From NCBI RefSeq assembly GCF_002160915.1, contig NZ_NFLM01000011.1, positions 21,483 to 85,482 of the forward strand: DNA of 64,000 nucleotides. Reading direction: 5' to 3'. The notes beneath the pieces are model-generated. The model saw only the letters and a program-made list of their open reading frames with translations, was not told the origin of the DNA and searched no databases. This DNA comes from Faecalibacterium sp. An121. Lineage in GTDB: Bacteria; Bacillota; Clostridia; Oscillospirales; Ruminococcaceae. Position 1 is the first letter of the stretch. Each line of letters starts with the position of its first letter. Positions 53,849-61,296 of this stretch are shown here, one piece after another. The translations under genes were made by a program, and so were the position numbers.

Positions 53849-54481
53849 ATGTTTTCCGCACACAAACCAATGACCCGCACCCAGATGCTGGCCCTGTGCA
53901 TCGCCCTGCTGCTGGGGCTGGGCCTGGCCGGCTGGTGGGACGCCCAGCAGCGCACCGGCGAGGCCCTGCGGACCGACACCCTGCGGCTGCACATCCGGGC
54001 CGACAGCGACTCGGTGCTGGACCAGACCTGCAAGCTGGCCGTCCGGGATGCGGTGCTGGATCTGGCCGACCGGCTGTGCCGGGATGCCGGCAGCGCCGCC
54101 GGTGCACGGGCCGTCGTGGCCGCCCACCTGCCCGACTTCCAGCTGGCCGCCCGGAACGCCCTGGCCCGGCTGGGAGCTTCGGGGCCGGTGCGGGTCAGTC
54201 TGGTGAATATGTATTTCGGCACCACGCGCTACCAGGACTTTGCCCTGCCTGCGGGCCGCTACGACGCGGTGCGGGTGGACATCGGCCAGCCCGGCACCTA
54301 CGGCCGGAACTGGTGGTGCGTCCTCTATCCGGGACTGTGCAGCGCGGCCTGCGGCGGCTACGACGACCCCGCCGAGACCGATCTGGTCTGCGGGCAATAC
54401 ATCCTGCGGTTCCGGGCGGTGGAGCTGTGGCAGCAGCTGACCGCCCCCCGCAGCGACGATCCGCTGCTGGTGCTGCCGTGA
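53849..54481 (+). CDS. spoIIR: Stage II sporulation protein R
   Basis: A 210-residue exported protein. In Bacillus it is made in the forespore under sigma-F and signals through SpoIIGA to activate pro-sigma-E in the mother cell. N-terminal signal/membrane helix spans ~residues 12-28. The domain has TLRLHIRADSDSVLDQTCKL, AVRDAVLD, and the conserved NWWCVLYPGLC. Length is near that of Bacillus SpoIIR. ATG 53849 follows AAAGGGG. Presence of spoIIR between ispE and a peptidoglycan-binding gene indicates a sporulating lineage or a recent loss. Confidence 0.9.
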   Translation: MFSAHKPMTRTQMLALCIALLLGLGLAGWWDAQQRTGEALRTDTLRLHIRADSDSVLDQTCKLAVRDAVLDLADRLCRDAGSAAGARAVVAAHLPDFQLAARNALARLGASGPVRVSLVNMYFGTTRYQDFALPAGRYDAVRVDIGQPGTYGRNWWCVLYPGLCSAACGGYDDPAETDLVCGQYILRFRAVELWQQLTAPRSDDPLLVLP

Positions 54482-54499
54482 CGTCTCCGCCCGCCCCCG

Positions 54500-54507
54500 C
54501 ATACACT
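54500..54507 (+). promoter_or_regulatory. Possible sigma-E type -10 box before the peptidoglycan-binding gene
   Basis: CATACACT matches the Bacillus sigma-E -10 consensus CATACAHT exactly, 23 bases before the ATG. The expected -35 (ATA-type, 14-15 bp upstream) is poor. A matching octamer occurs before the class B PBP gene at 61268. Confidence 0.3.
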
Positions 54508-54530
54508 GGGACAGGAGGTGTTGTGATCCT

Positions 54531-55004
54531 ATGTCCAAACCCGCATATGTTACCTCGTCCCAGCGCGGCTCTGCCGGGCCGGACACCGCCCTCATCCAGA
54601 CCTGGCTGAACGGCGTCCGGGACCCCTGTACCTACTACGCCCCCCTCACGGTGGACGGACACTATGGCCGCAGCACCGTGAGGGCGGTGCAGGAGTTCCA
54701 GCTGCGCAGCGGCCTGGAGGCCGACGGCAAGGTGGGCCAAAAGACCTGGGATGCGCTGTACGCCCAATACGCCGCCAGCCACGACGGCGGCGAGCAGTAC
54801 CCCGGCATCCCTTTGCGCAACGGCCACACCGGCGCAGCCATCCAAAGCGCCCAGGAGCAGCTGAACCGCAAGGGCGCCCAGCTGACCGTCGATGGGCACT
54901 ACGGCGACAGGACCCAAAGCGCCGTGCGCAGTTTCCAGAAGGCCAACGGCCTGACCGCCGACGGTGTCATCGGCTCTGAGACCTGGGTCCGGCTGTACAG
55001 CTGA
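54531..55004 (+). CDS. Protein with two peptidoglycan-binding (PG_binding_1) domains
   Basis: 157 residues without a signal peptide; ATG 54531 follows GGAGGTG. Two repeats of the three-helix PG_binding_1 fold are visible, each with the VDGHYG(R/D)xT signature (residues ~40-75 and ~115-150), e.g. LTVDGHYGRSTVRAVQEFQ and LTVDGHYGDRTQSAVRSFQ. There is no catalytic domain. Such proteins occur in spore cortex or coat in Clostridia. Absence of a signal fits production inside the mother cell, but a non-classical export route is possible. Confidence 0.75.
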   Translation: MSKPAYVTSSQRGSAGPDTALIQTWLNGVRDPCTYYAPLTVDGHYGRSTVRAVQEFQLRSGLEADGKVGQKTWDALYAQYAASHDGGEQYPGIPLRNGHTGAAIQSAQEQLNRKGAQLTVDGHYGDRTQSAVRSFQKANGLTADGVIGSETWVRLYS

Positions 55005-55012
55005 GGACCCGC

Positions 55013-55043
55013 AGCCCGCAGTCCAAAAGGCTGCGGGCTTTTT
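55013..55043 (+). terminator. Intrinsic terminator after the peptidoglycan-binding gene
   Basis: AGCCCGCAG/CTGCGGGCT (55013-55021 with 55031-55039), followed by TTTTT. Confidence 0.85.
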
Positions 55044-55092
55044 GGGATAATCCGCCCTCCGGCCGGGCACACTGGCACCGGAGGTGTAAGCT

Positions 55093-55410
55093 ATGGCTTC
55101 AAACGACAAAACCACCATCCTGCCCCCTGCCGACCCCCACGGGCCGGGGGTGCAGCTGCCGCCCCCTGCGGTCCAGACCCCGCACCCCGCCCCTGACGCG
55201 GCGCCCCAAGCCGCCGTGCCCGTCACCGACGGCACTCCCGCTCCCAGCCGCCAAAAAAATGCGGCGTCCTTTTTGAACGGGGATACCCCCGGTGTGATGG
55301 CCAGCTACGGTCTGGGCGCCCGGGAGCCGGGCAGCCCCATCCCCACCCAGGAAAGCGAAGATCTGGTGCGCAGCCTGGCCGCCTGGCGGCGGGAAGCCCC
55401 CTACGGCTGA
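55093..55410 (+). CDS. Small proline-rich protein of unknown function
   Basis: A 105-residue protein translated from ATG 55093 after GGAGGTG. Residues 1-55 are Pro/Ala/Gln-rich and disordered. The C-terminal half (KNAASFLNGDTPGVMASYGLG, then SEDLVRSLAAWRREA) looks like a short structured motif. No signal, membrane segment or known domain was seen. It lies between two hairpins as a single-gene unit and shares the 'ACACTGG..CCGGAGGTG' leader with the neighbouring peptidoglycan-binding gene, so it may be co-regulated. Confidence 0.5.
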   Translation: MASNDKTTILPPADPHGPGVQLPPPAVQTPHPAPDAAPQAAVPVTDGTPAPSRQKNAASFLNGDTPGVMASYGLGAREPGSPIPTQESEDLVRSLAAWRREAPYG

Positions 55411-55431
55411 CCGGCCCGGCCGGACAAGGAC

Positions 55432-55467
55432 AGCCCCTGCCGTTTTGTATGCGGCGGGGGCTATTTG
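55432..55467 (+). terminator. Weak terminator-like hairpin after the proline-rich gene
   Basis: AGCCCCTGCCG/CGGCGGGGGCT (55432-55442 with 55452-55462; one wobble), with only TATTT downstream. Confidence 0.4.
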
Positions 55468-55501
55468 GGTGGAAAATTTCTGAACTTTGCCTTCTGCGGG
55501 G

Positions 55502-55530
55502 TTGCATTCCGGGGCGGCTTCCTTTATTAT
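55502..55530 (+). promoter_or_regulatory. Promoter of the YdbC-HD operon
   Basis: TTGCAT (55502-55507), 17-bp spacer, TATTAT (55525-55530). Confidence 0.6.
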
Positions 55531-55584
55531 GATAGAAAAGCCCCTGTGGCATCATCCCATACAAAAGAAAGCAGGTAAATGGCA

Positions 55585-55842
55585 ATGGCAGAAATCAAAT
55601 ACGACATCATCCAGCGCATCGCGGTGCTCTCCCAGCGGCCCCGAGGGTGGGAGCGCCAGCTCAACCTGATCAGCTGGAACGGCGGCGAGCCCAAGTACGA
55701 CATCCGCGACTGGTCTCCCGACGGCACCCGGATGGGCAAAGGCATCTCCCTGAGCGCCGAGGAACTGGGGGTCCTGAAGGGGATCCTGGAGGAGATGGAG
55801 GAGATCACCGTCCCCGAGGAGCCCGATCTCCCGGAGGAGTGA
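55585..55842 (+). CDS. YdbC/PC4-like DNA-binding protein
   Basis: An 85-residue protein, best start ATG 55585 (GCAGG nine bases upstream; ATG 55579 possible). The conserved block LNLISWNGGEPKYDIRDWSP and MGKGISLSAEELGVLKGILE match the Firmicute YdbC family, small homologues of the eukaryotic PC4/p15 single-stranded DNA-binding coactivator. The tail is acidic. It probably binds ssDNA or modulates transcription. One base separates its stop from the next ATG. Confidence 0.8.
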   Translation: MAEIKYDIIQRIAVLSQRPRGWERQLNLISWNGGEPKYDIRDWSPDGTRMGKGISLSAEELGVLKGILEEMEEITVPEEPDLPEE

Positions 55843-55843
55843 G

Positions 55844-56425
55844 ATGGACAGGCGGGAAGAATTTCTGTCCATCTTCCGCCAGCATGTGACCCGGCCCGGA
55901 GCCGAACGCCTGCTGGACTGGCTGGACACCAAGACCGACTTTTTCACCTGCCCTGCCTCCACGCGGTTCCACGGCGCCTGCGAGGGGGGGCTGTGCATGC
56001 ACAGCCTGAACGTCTACCACGCTTTGCACGACCGCTTCTTTACCGAAGGGGAGAGCGAGGAGAGCTACGCCATCTGCGCCCTGCTCCACGACCTGTGCAA
56101 AGCCAACTACTACAAAGTCTCCACCCGGAACGTGAAGAACGACGCCACCGGCCAGTGGGAAAAGGTGCCCTACTACTCCGTGGAGGACCAGTTCCCCTAC
56201 GGCCACGGGGAAAAGAGCGTCTTTCTCATCGAGCGGTTCATGCGGCTGAAGGTGGAGGAGGCGGTGGCCATCCGCTGGCATATGGGCGGCTTTGACGACG
56301 CGGCCCGGGGCGGCAGCTTTGCCATCTCGGAAGCCTACGACCGTTACCCCCTGGCCATCAAGCTGCACATCGCAGACCTGACCGCCACCTATCTGATGGA
56401 GCACCGCACCAGCGCCGTGCGCTGA
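55844..56425 (+). CDS. HD-domain phosphohydrolase-like protein
   Basis: A 193-residue HD-fold protein. The His-Asp pair lies in ICALLHDLCKANYYKV. The first metal His is in GGLCMHSLNVYHAL, with later metal residues around AIRWHMGGFDD and LHIADLTATY. Such proteins hydrolyse phosphoester bonds in nucleotides or act as small-molecule sensors; no specific substrate is indicated. It is translated right after ydbC and ends at a strong terminator. Confidence 0.82.
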   Translation: MDRREEFLSIFRQHVTRPGAERLLDWLDTKTDFFTCPASTRFHGACEGGLCMHSLNVYHALHDRFFTEGESEESYAICALLHDLCKANYYKVSTRNVKNDATGQWEKVPYYSVEDQFPYGHGEKSVFLIERFMRLKVEEAVAIRWHMGGFDDAARGGSFAISEAYDRYPLAIKLHIADLTATYLMEHRTSAVR

Positions 56426-56447
56426 GCGCCCCATACCGGCATACAAA

Positions 56448-56500
56448 GACCGGCCCCCAGAGGAAGCAGCAGCTTCCCATGAGGGCCGGTCCTTTCTTTT
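56448..56500. terminator. Bidirectional-looking terminator between HD gene and coiled-coil gene
   Basis: GACCGGCCC/GGGCCGGTC (56448-56456 with 56483-56491) enclosing GGAAGC/GCTTCC; T-rich tail CTTTCTTTTT on the plus strand, weaker tail on the minus strand. Confidence 0.75.
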
Positions 56501-56520
56501 TATGGTCGGGGCAGAGCGCG

Positions 56521-57222
56521 TCAGCCCTGCTTGTCCCGCTTTGCCTGCCGGTCATGCAGGTAAGAGGAGCGCTTGAGGGGGATGTGTTCCTGTTCCATCA
56601 GCAGGTCCAGCTGGCCCAGCACCTGGGAGGTGATCTCATCCAGAGGGCCGCCCTTGCGCCGCGCCTCTTTCCCGGGTGCGGTGCGGGGCTCGGGAGACTC
56701 CAGAAGCTCCATGGGGGCATCCAGCCAGGAAGGGGCGTCCTCCCCTTCGGCTCCCTGTGCGGCGGACGGGGGCGGCAGCTCCTCCGCAGGGGCCGGGCCT
56801 TCGCCGTCGGGCCAGAAGGGGCCGCGGGCCTCCTCGTTCGCCGGGGCAAAGCCGAGTTCCCGCGCTTTGTTGCACAGGGCCGTCAGCTCGGCATTCTCCT
56901 TCTTCAAAGAAAGGATGGTCCGCTCGCAGGCAAAGAGCTTGGTCTCATACTGTTTGATCTCCTGATGGGCCTGAGCCAGCCGCCGGGTCAGAGCCTCCAG
57001 CTGGGTCTCTCCCGGCCTCGGCTCGTCGGGCGGCACAGATGCCTCCGGCCGCAGCTTGATCTCGTCTGTCGTCAATGCCAGCACCCCCTCCAGTCGGCGC
57101 AGCCTGCGGCGGGCCTGGCGGGCCTGCCGGGCGCACTGTCCCCATGCACGGTCGATGCACAAAAGAAGATCCTTCTTTTCACGGCGCTGGGCCGCCAAAA
57201 GCCGAAGCATCTCCTCCGTCAT
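56521..57222 (-). CDS. Coiled-coil protein downstream of ftsZ, unknown
   Basis: A 233-residue soluble protein. ATG 57222 follows AGAAGGAAG, 37 bases past the ftsZ stop, so it is probably co-transcribed with ftsZ. Residues ~10-50 are Arg/Gln-rich helix (RQARQARRRLRRLEGVL). Residues ~70-120 form a coiled coil (LTRRLAQAHQEIKQYETKLF, ILSLKKENAELTALCNKARE). A Pro/Glu/Ala linker follows, then a helical C-terminus (DEITSQVLGQLDLLMEQEHI). It resembles a scaffold or septal-associated protein by shape only. No family was recognised. Confidence 0.6.
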   Translation of the reverse strand: MTEEMLRLLAAQRREKKDLLLCIDRAWGQCARQARQARRRLRRLEGVLALTTDEIKLRPEASVPPDEPRPGETQLEALTRRLAQAHQEIKQYETKLFACERTILSLKKENAELTALCNKARELGFAPANEEARGPFWPDGEGPAPAEELPPPSAAQGAEGEDAPSWLDAPMELLESPEPRTAPGKEARRKGGPLDEITSQVLGQLDLLMEQEHIPLKRSSYLHDRQAKRDKQG

Positions 57223-57259
57223 AGCCGCTTCCTTCTCGTCTGTGTGTTGCTTGTGCGGT

Positions 57260-58447
57260 TTACTTGCGCTTGTTCAGGATGGCCAGCAGCTCATCGTAGT
57301 AACGGTTGTCGCTGTTCTCCTCCTCGACCGCAGAGGCAGGCTTGGCCGAGCCGGGCGCGGTGCCGTCCGCATTGAACACCACGCCGCTGCCTGTGCCGGC
57401 GCTGCCGCCCAGGGTGCTGCTGCCCGCAGCCGAAGCGGTGCTGCCCGCGCTGGCGTTGTCCAGCGCAGAGCGCAGTGCGTCCCCGGTACGGTTGTCGAAG
57501 CCGGTGGCCACCACCGTGACCCGCATCTCATCCGAGAGGTTCTCGTCAAAGGCGGTGCCCCAGATGATGTTGGCGTCGGGATGGGCGCTCTGGGTGATGA
57601 GGCCGGCAGCCGTCTCGATGTCCTCCAGGCCGATGTCGGGGCTGGAGGTGATGTTGATGATAACGCCGTGGGCCCCGGCGATGCTGGTCTCCAGCAGGGG
57701 GCTGGACACGGCGGCCTTGGCGGCATTCTCCGCCTTGCCCGCGCCCTTGGCGCTGCCGGTGCCCATGTGGGCGTAGCCGGCGTCCTTCATGATGGAGCGC
57801 ACGTCGGCAAAGTCCAGGTTGATGAAGGCCGGCACGTTGATCAGGGCCGAGATGGACTCGACGCCCTGGCGCAGCACGTTGTCGGCGGCCTGGAAGGCGT
57901 TCATCAAGGTGATCTTCTCCTGGCTGATCATCTTCAGCCGCTCGTTGGGGATGACGATCAGGCTGTCCACGTGCATCAGCAGGTTGGCGATGCCCTGTTC
58001 GGCCAGGCCCATCTTCCGCTTGCCCTCAAAGGCAAAGGGCTTGGTGACGATGCCCACCGTCAGGACCCCCAGGTCATGGGCCACCTCTGCCACCACAGGG
58101 GCCGCACCGGTGCCGGTGCCGCCGCCCATGCCGGCCGTGATAAAGACCATCTGCGCCCCTTTGAGCACATTGGCGATCTCGTCCTTGCTCTCCTCTGCCG
58201 CGCGCTGGCCCACTTCGGGGTCGGCGCCGGCGCCGCGGCCCTTGGTCAGCTTGGAGCCCAGCTGCACCTTGATGGTGGCATGGTTTTTGTTCAGGGCCTG
58301 CTGGTCGGTGTTCATCGCGATGAACTCCACTCCCTGCAGCCCGTCGGCCACCATCCGATTGACGGCGTTGCCGCCGCCGCCGCCCACGCCCACCACCTTG
58401 ATGGTCGTTACGTTTTCGTCCATTTCTTCGTCAAGCATCAAAGCCAT
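57260..58447 (-). CDS. ftsZ: Cell division protein FtsZ
   Basis: A 395-residue tubulin homologue that forms the Z-ring. ATG 58447 follows CGGAGG. GTP-binding motifs include VVGVGGGGGNAVNRM, the signature AGMGGGTGTGAAPVVAE (residues ~105-122) and synergy loop INVPAFINLDFADVRSIM. The globular part ends near residue 315. A linker of about 65 residues rich in Gly, Ser and Ala follows, ending in NRYYDELLAILNKRK. This lacks the usual IPxFLRR peptide that binds FtsA and SepF. Confidence 0.97.
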   Translation of the reverse strand: MALMLDEEMDENVTTIKVVGVGGGGGNAVNRMVADGLQGVEFIAMNTDQQALNKNHATIKVQLGSKLTKGRGAGADPEVGQRAAEESKDEIANVLKGAQMVFITAGMGGGTGTGAAPVVAEVAHDLGVLTVGIVTKPFAFEGKRKMGLAEQGIANLLMHVDSLIVIPNERLKMISQEKITLMNAFQAADNVLRQGVESISALINVPAFINLDFADVRSIMKDAGYAHMGTGSAKGAGKAENAAKAAVSSPLLETSIAGAHGVIINITSSPDIGLEDIETAAGLITQSAHPDANIIWGTAFDENLSDEMRVTVVATGFDNRTGDALRSALDNASAGSTASAAGSSTLGGSAGTGSGVVFNADGTAPGSAKPASAVEEENSDNRYYDELLAILNKRK

Positions 58448-58638
58448 AGTCTTGTTCCTCCGTCAGGCAATATGGTCACTGGACAGCCCCCGGGCACGGG
58501 TCCCCCTTCCCGGGCGGCCCAGATAATACTCTAGTTGAGTTATACAAGTTTATCCTATCATCTTTTGGCTCCGATTGCAAGTTATTTTTTCCTTTTCAAG
58601 TCCCTTTTTTGCAATTTGACAATTTGGGCGCACATTTC

Positions 58639-59886
58639 TTATCCAATTCGTGCCCCCAGAGACCGCAGCATTTCCTCCAGGCCCCCGTATCCCCGGGCGA
58701 TATATTCCCTCCCGGCGATCCGGCTGGACCCTCTGGCCCCCAGGGCCGCCACCACCAGCGCCGCTCCGCCCCGCAGGTCCCCGGCGGTCACATCGGCCCC
58801 ATGCAGCGGCCTACCCCCATGGATGTGCAGGGTCCGGCCCCGGACCGACACCGCCGCCCCCATGGCCTCAAAACCCCCAGCGCAGCCAAACCGCGCCTCA
58901 AACACATGGTCCACCAGCACCGTCTGCCCCCGGGCGCTCAGCAGGGCGGCCGCCACCAGAGGGGCCGCGTCGGTGGCAAGGCCGGGATAGACCCCCGTCT
59001 CCAGCAGGCCCACCCCCCGCAGGGGCCCGGCCCGGCCCACCGAGGCCCAGCCGGCGCCCCGCAGCACCCAGCAGCCCGCCTGCTCCAGCACATCCAGCAC
59101 CGGCGCATAGAGGCCGGGGCTGCATCCCGCAATGGTCACCCGCCCCCGGGCCGAGGCCACGGCGCAGGCCAGTGTGGAGGCAAAGATGCGGTCCGGCATG
59201 GGACGGTAGGCCGTGCCGTGCAGCCTTCGGCCCCCTTCGATGACGATGCGGCTGGTGCCCGCGCCCTCCACGCAGCCCCCGCACCGGTTCAAAAACTGCG
59301 CCAGATCAAGGATCTCCGGCTCCAGAGCGGCGTTTTCCACCACCGTCCGGCCCCTGGCCGCGCACCCCGCCAGCAGCGCCGTCTCGGTGGCGCCCACACT
59401 GGGACCGGGCAGGCTCAGACAGGCGCCGTGCAGCCCCGACGGGGCGGACAGCACCAGCCGCTGGCCCACCTGGCACACACGGGCGCCCATCCGCTCCAGG
59501 GCGGACAGGTGCCAGTCCACCGGCCGGCTGCCGATCCTGCAGCCGCCGGGCAGCCAGGTCTCCACCCGGCCCAGCCGGGCCAGCACCGGCGCCGCAAACA
59601 AAATGGATGCCCGCATCCGCCCGGCCTGGGCCTGGGGCAGACGGCAGCGGGAGGGCGGCCCCCCTGCCAGGAGGTTCGGCCCCTGCCACCGGGCCTGGCA
59701 GCCCGCCGCCCGCAGGATGGCCAGACAGTCCTCCACATCCGACAGGCGCGGCGGTCCCAGCAGCGCCGCCGGGCTGCCGCACAGCACGCTGGCCGCCAGC
59801 AGGGGGAGCACGCTGTTCTTGGCAGGGGGCACCTGCGCCCTGCCGTACAAGGGCCGGCCGCCCTGCACCTTGATCCTACCGCCCAT
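58639..59886 (-). CDS. murA: UDP-N-acetylglucosamine 1-carboxyvinyltransferase
   Basis: A 415-residue EPSP-like enzyme making the first committed step of peptidoglycan synthesis. ATG 59886 is preceded by GGGGG in a hairpin. N-terminal motif PPAKNSVLPLLAASVL contains the substrate-binding Lys/Asn. Active-site Cys116 lies in LPGGCRIGSRPVDWH (fosfomycin-sensitive type). ATETALLAGCAARG and TDAAPLVAAALLSA follow. Arg/Ala richness reflects GC bias. It lies between ftsW and ftsZ, so the three likely supply septal wall synthesis. Confidence 0.9.
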   Translation of the reverse strand: MGGRIKVQGGRPLYGRAQVPPAKNSVLPLLAASVLCGSPAALLGPPRLSDVEDCLAILRAAGCQARWQGPNLLAGGPPSRCRLPQAQAGRMRASILFAAPVLARLGRVETWLPGGCRIGSRPVDWHLSALERMGARVCQVGQRLVLSAPSGLHGACLSLPGPSVGATETALLAGCAARGRTVVENAALEPEILDLAQFLNRCGGCVEGAGTSRIVIEGGRRLHGTAYRPMPDRIFASTLACAVASARGRVTIAGCSPGLYAPVLDVLEQAGCWVLRGAGWASVGRAGPLRGVGLLETGVYPGLATDAAPLVAAALLSARGQTVLVDHVFEARFGCAGGFEAMGAAVSVRGRTLHIHGGRPLHGADVTAGDLRGGAALVVAALGARGSSRIAGREYIARGYGGLEEMLRSLGARIG

Positions 59887-59893
59887 AAAAATA

Positions 59894-59936
59894 CCCCCGT
59901 TTCGCAAAAGATACCCTACGGTATGCAAAACGGGGG
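59894..59936 (-). promoter_or_regulatory. Attenuator-like hairpin enclosing the murA ribosome site
   Basis: On the minus strand CCCCCGTTTTGCA...TACC pairs with GGTA...TGCGAAACGGGGG (59894-59906 with 59924-59936, plus TACC/GGTA inside; 5-nt bulge). It is followed by TATTTTT and the ATG. The GGGGG of the lower stem is the only ribosome site. The same structure can also terminate readthrough from ftsW. Confidence 0.5.
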
Positions 59937-60021
59937 CGCTGTGTGAGGAAATACCCGCGCGAAACAGCCTTGCGGGCCGGGGTGCGAATTACCTGCGGAA
60001 TTTGTCAAACGGGGGCGGGGT

Positions 60022-61191
60022 TCAAGCCTCCTGCCGGGACACCGACAGCACGATGCCCATCTCCCCCAGCAGCATCATCAGGCTGGTGCCCCCGGAGGAG
60101 AAAAAGGGCAGGCTGATGCCGGTGTTGGGGATGGTATTGGTGACAACCGCCATATTCAGCGCGGCCTGCATGGCCACCTGCACCACAAAGCCGATCACCA
60201 GCAGCCCGCCAAACCGGTCGGGGGCGCGCAGGGCCAGGGTGATGCCCCGCAGCAAAAGCAGGACGAACAGGGCCACCACCGCCAGGGCGCCCACAAAGCC
60301 CAGTTCCTCGCAGAGGATGGCAAAGATAAAGTCGTTCTGGGGCTCGGGGACGAACAGATGTTTTTGGCGGCTGTTGCCCAGGCCCAGGCCGGCGGCGCCC
60401 CCCGAACCGATGGCATAGAGGCTCTGGATGGTCTGGTGGCCGTCCCCCAAAGGGTCCGCAAAGGGGTCCAGCCAGGAGGCCAGGCGGCTGGCGGCATAGG
60501 GCACCAGGTCCGGCATCACCGCCACGGCGGCCCCCACCGCGGCCACGGCCCCCGCCCCCGCCAGGGCGAACCACCGCAGCCCGGTGCCGCCCACAAACAT
60601 CAGCACCGCCCCGATGCCCAGGATCAGCACGGTGCCCGACAGGTGGGGTTCCAGCAGCATCAGCACCGCCACCGCCCCCAGCACCAGGCCGAAGGGCAGC
60701 ACCCCCACCCCAAAGCTGCCCATCCGGCTGGCGTTGAGGGAGATGATGTGGGCAAAGGTGAGCACCACCGCAAACTTGGCGATCTCACTGGGCTGCAGGG
60801 TGCCCACCCCGGGGATCACCAGCCAGCGCTTGCAGCCGTTGTACTCGGGCATGAACAGCACCACCGTCAGCAGCACCAGACTGAGGCCCATCAGGGGCCA
60901 GGCCAGCTTGTGGTAGATGTGGTAATCCACCCGGCTGGCCAGCCACATGGCGCACAGCCCCAGAGCCGCGTACAGCAGCTGCGGGCGGATATAGGCGTAG
61001 GGGTCGCCCCGGCGGTAGAGGGCCACCGCATAGCTGGCGCTGAACAGCATCACCAGCCCAAAGGCCACCAGGGCCAGCACCAGGACCAAAAAGGGCAGGT
61101 CCAGCGGGGGCTGGGCGTGCAGCCGGGGGGATCTGTCCGGAGCGGGCCGGCGCAGCCCTTCCCAGCGGGTGGTAGCGTGTTCCATCTGCAT
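60022..61191 (-). CDS. ftsW: SEDS peptidoglycan polymerase FtsW/RodA/SpoVE type
   Basis: A 389-residue integral membrane protein, ATG 61191 after AAAGGAGG. Eight to ten transmembrane helices. SEDS features include FSASYAVALYRRGDPYAYIR, IPGVGTLQPSEIAKFAVVL, the conserved Asp region ASWLDPFADPLGDGHQTIQSL and NTGISLPFFSSGGTSLM. Partner of a class B PBP, encoded divergently 105 bases away. Order ftsW-murA-ftsZ suggests the division enzyme, but SpoVE-type cortex function is possible. Confidence 0.93.
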   Translation of the reverse strand: MQMEHATTRWEGLRRPAPDRSPRLHAQPPLDLPFLVLVLALVAFGLVMLFSASYAVALYRRGDPYAYIRPQLLYAALGLCAMWLASRVDYHIYHKLAWPLMGLSLVLLTVVLFMPEYNGCKRWLVIPGVGTLQPSEIAKFAVVLTFAHIISLNASRMGSFGVGVLPFGLVLGAVAVLMLLEPHLSGTVLILGIGAVLMFVGGTGLRWFALAGAGAVAAVGAAVAVMPDLVPYAASRLASWLDPFADPLGDGHQTIQSLYAIGSGGAAGLGLGNSRQKHLFVPEPQNDFIFAILCEELGFVGALAVVALFVLLLLRGITLALRAPDRFGGLLVIGFVVQVAMQAALNMAVVTNTIPNTGISLPFFSSGGTSLMMLLGEMGIVLSVSRQEA

Positions 61192-61245
61192 CCGGAGGCC
61201 TCCTTTCTCTGTGCCTTTATTGTACGCAGCCGGCCCCGCCCTTAG

Positions 61246-61275
61246 TCATGGACCGGCCCTGCGGGCGCATACACT
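61246..61275 (+). promoter_or_regulatory. Possible sigma-E type promoter of the class B PBP gene
   Basis: CATACACT (61268-61275) equals the sigma-E -10 consensus. TCATGGA (61246-61252), 15 bp upstream, partly matches its -35. In Bacillus the SpoVD class B PBP is sigma-E dependent. Confidence 0.35.
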
Positions 61276-61296
61276 GGAACGAAAGGAGGGACGCCC

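Noticed and set aside
54500..55075. Possible CRISPR-like repetition of ACACTGG..GGAGG leaders
   Set aside because: Only three loosely similar copies tied to ribosome sites, with no regular spacers.
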